This document shows, piece after piece, positions 62,827 through 64,000 of a stretch of 64,000 bases of DNA. The notes under the pieces were generated by a model. The model was given only the letters and a program-made list of their open reading frames with translations, searched no databases and was not told the DNA's origin. The translations under genes and the position numbers were made by a program. The DNA comes from Christensenellaceae bacterium (GTDB lineage Bacteria; Bacillota; Clostridia; Christensenellales; Borkfalkiaceae). Where the stretch lies: NCBI GenBank assembly GCA_948890655.1, contig CAQTYU010000002.1, positions 194,469-258,468 of the forward strand, read 5' to 3'. Each line of letters begins with the position of its first letter. Position 1 is the first letter of the stretch.

Positions 62827-63256
62827 TCTCCACTTCCGCTTTAAAACTTTTCGACATATAGACGACCGTTCCTTCGCCCTGAATGGAATTCACCTTGAAC
62901 TCGTCCATAAACGTTTGCATTATGGTGAAACCCATTCCCGAACGCTCGTCGGAAGGTGCGGACGTGTAGAAAGGCTGTACCGCCTGATTAATGTCGGCTA
63001 TGCCCCTGCCCGTATCGCTTACCTTAATATGTAAGGCGTTCTCCTCTATTTCGCACTCGATTGTTACAATACCCAGATTGCCTTTATAAGCATGAACGGT
63101 ACAGTTGGTCACGGCTTCTGACACTGCCGTTTTTACGTCAGACAAATCGGAAAGGCTGGGGTTCAATTCGAGGCAGAACGCCGCAACCGCGTCGCGAGCG
63201 AACGCCTGATTGCGGGGAAGTGAATAAAATTGAAGTTTAAGATAGTTTTTAGTCAT
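62819..63256 (-). CDS. spoIIAB: Anti-sigma F factor SpoIIAB
   Basis: A 145-residue GHKL kinase: N box AVSEAVTNCTVHAY, G1 box VSDTGRGI, G2 box SGMGFTIMQTFMD. It binds and inhibits SigF and phosphorylates SpoIIAA. Thirteen nt after spoIIAA, overlapping sigF. Confidence 0.97.
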   Translation of the reverse strand: MTKNYLKLQFYSLPRNQAFARDAVAAFCLELNPSLSDLSDVKTAVSEAVTNCTVHAYKGNLGIVTIECEIEENALHIKVSDTGRGIADINQAVQPFYTSAPSDERSGMGFTIMQTFMDEFKVNSIQGEGTVVYMSKSFKAEVENA

Positions 63257-63269
63257 TTTTTTCGTCCTT

Positions 63270-63581
63270 TTACTCTGCTTTGGGTATGAGGGAATAAATT
63301 CCGCTTAAATTCAGTATTTTGTCGGCTGCGAAATTCGGCTTGTCCACATAGAGCGGTATAGAAAGCTTCGCCGCCTTTTTATATCTGCCGATTAAAAAGC
63401 CTATGCCCGTGGAATCCATAAACGCCACGTCGGAAAGATTAATTACTATTTTCGATACGCTTAAATTGTCCTCGATTATCTTGTCGCACTTCTCACGCGC
63501 GGCTTGGGAAGAACACTCATCCATCTCACCGGAAAGGCTTATGTACAGTATGCGGTTTTTAGTATAGCCCGTTACAACCAT
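63270..63581 (-). CDS. spoIIAA: Anti-anti-sigma factor SpoIIAA
   Basis: A 103-residue STAS-domain protein. The phosphorylated Ser is Ser57 in VAFMDSTGIGFLIGRYK. In its unphosphorylated form it displaces SigF from SpoIIAB. GGAG lies six bases before the ATG. First gene of the operon; a sigma-H-type promoter is expected upstream but was not identified with confidence. Confidence 0.97.
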   Translation of the reverse strand: MVVTGYTKNRILYISLSGEMDECSSQAAREKCDKIIEDNLSVSKIVINLSDVAFMDSTGIGFLIGRYKKAAKLSIPLYVDKPNFAADKILNLSGIYSLIPKAE

Positions 63582-63714
63582 ATATCTTTCTCCGTCGTTT
63601 TTTTAAAATATTACTATTTTTTTAAGAGTGAATTCTGAAATTTTCAGTCGATTTATGTAAAATTATGTCGGATAAGAAATTCTTAAAAATAGTTGAATTT
63701 GCTTTGAAAATTAC

Positions 63715-63743
63715 TTGACAAAAGTGCGCGGGTATATTATTAT
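63715..63743 (+). promoter_or_regulatory. Promoter of tRNA cluster
   Basis: -35 TTGACA (63715-63720), 17-bp spacer, -10 TATTAT (63738-63743), about 36 bp before the first tRNA. Near-consensus, as expected for stable RNA. Confidence 0.85.
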
Positions 63744-63779
63744 ATTTTAGCATTATGCGTTAAGCGTAATACCCTTTAA

Positions 63780-63856
63780 GGGCCTTTAGCTCAGTTGGTT
63801 AGAGCGGTCGGCTCATAACCGATTGGTCCGCGGTTCGAGTCCGTGAAGGCCCACCA
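63780..63856 (+). tRNA. tRNA with CAU anticodon (probably tRNA-Ile2, otherwise elongator tRNA-Met)
   Basis: A 77-nt cloverleaf with encoded CCA. The acceptor stem is GGGCCTT/AAGGCCC, the D arm GCTC/GAGC, the anticodon loop CTCATAA, and the T loop TTCGAGT. The G1-C72 pair rules out initiator tRNA. The acceptor and anticodon arms resemble tRNA-Ile2, whose C34 becomes lysidine by TilS, more than elongator tRNA-Met; sequence alone leaves this open. Confidence 0.95.
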
Positions 63857-63873
63857 ATTAAATTTGTAAAATC

Positions 63874-63925
63874 GGGCAGTCGGTTCATAACCGATGACGC
63901 GACTTCGGTCCGTTAAGCCCCACCA
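63874..63925 (+). pseudogene. tRNA remnant lacking the D arm
   Basis: A 52-nt stretch repeats the anticodon arm of the preceding tRNA almost exactly (GTCGGTTCATAACCGAT) and ends in GCCCCACCA. The whole D arm is missing and the T arm is degraded (CGACTTCGGTCCG). It looks like a partial duplication of the neighbour followed by decay. GGGC/GCCC could still form a short acceptor stem. Confidence 0.7.
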
Positions 63926-63950
63926 TTCAATTTAATAAATTTTTATATTT

Positions 63951-64000
63951 GGCCCTATAGCTCAGTTTGGTTAGAGCGCCAGCCTGTCACGCTGGAGGTC
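63951..64000 (+). tRNA. tRNA-Asp (GUC), cut by window edge
   Basis: The first 50 nt of a tRNA: acceptor strand GGCCCTA, D arm GCTC/GAGC with a one-base longer D loop (AGTTTGGTTA), and anticodon stem CCAGC/GCTGG around loop CTGTCAC, giving anticodon GTC. The T arm and acceptor 3' strand lie beyond the window. Confidence 0.93.

Noticed and set aside
63582..63700. Sigma-H promoter for the spoIIA operon
   Set aside because: A GAAT-like -10 can be found on the minus strand, but no matching AGGA-type -35 at the right distance.
63780..63856. Initiator tRNA-fMet
   Set aside because: It has a normal G1-C72 pair and lacks the GGG/CCC anticodon stem typical of initiators.

Overview
The window looks like chromosome from an anaerobic, probably spore-forming Firmicute of the class Clostridia. 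The evidence is the spoIIAA-spoIIAB-sigF operon, a SCIFF peptide with its maturase, HemZ, a type-A RNase P RNA, and the conserved ruvCAB-queA-tgt-yajC-secDF-recJ-rel gene order. A gut lineage such as Christensenellales is a guess; no rRNA is present to test it. Most genes are on the minus strand. No phage, insertion sequence, integrase or CRISPR array was seen.

Positions 1-10,800 are a mixed region. They hold the degenerate-site half of a heterodimeric ABC exporter (its partner runs off the left edge), a leaderless RlmI-type RNA methyltransferase, an M29 aminopeptidase, an autoregulated TetR/ABC-2 efflux operon with tandem operators, a small XRE repressor with its own paired palindromes, RNase P RNA, pyruvate kinase, and a divergent HxlR/radical-SAM pair.

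Positions 10,817-31,154 are the most distinctive part. One minus-strand transcription unit of nine tightly packed genes encodes a GLUG lipoprotein (1308 aa), a giant cell-envelope subtilisin carrying BspA-type leucine-rich repeats and a C-terminal anchor (2474 aa), a second lipoprotein, an oversized oligopeptide-binding lipoprotein, the permeases OppB and OppC, the ATPases OppD and OppF, and a small membrane protein. It reads as a single module for capturing proteins at the surface, cutting them and importing the peptides.

Positions 31,422-43,860 hold two flavoproteins, a ferritin-like protein, uvrB-uvrA, a membrane-anchored protein ending in a ribosomal-protein-uL15-like domain, and rpsO-pnp. 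Positions 43,874-60,123 hold the conserved housekeeping cluster (ruvCAB, queA, tgt, yajC, a TIGR04086-type protein, SCIFF peptide and maturase, divergent secDF, recJ, rel, an MBL hydrolase, hemZ). Positions 60,195-64,000 hold ferritin, an aminotransferase, the sigma-F operon, and a tRNA stretch with tRNA(CAU), a D-arm-less tRNA remnant and a truncated tRNA-Asp.

Two themes recur. Many promoters carry a TTGC-type -35 with exact 17-bp spacing. Several genes (rlmI-like, ruvC, an HI0933-type flavoprotein, uvrB, the ABC exporter) have their -10 box so close to the start codon that their mRNAs should be leaderless or nearly so.
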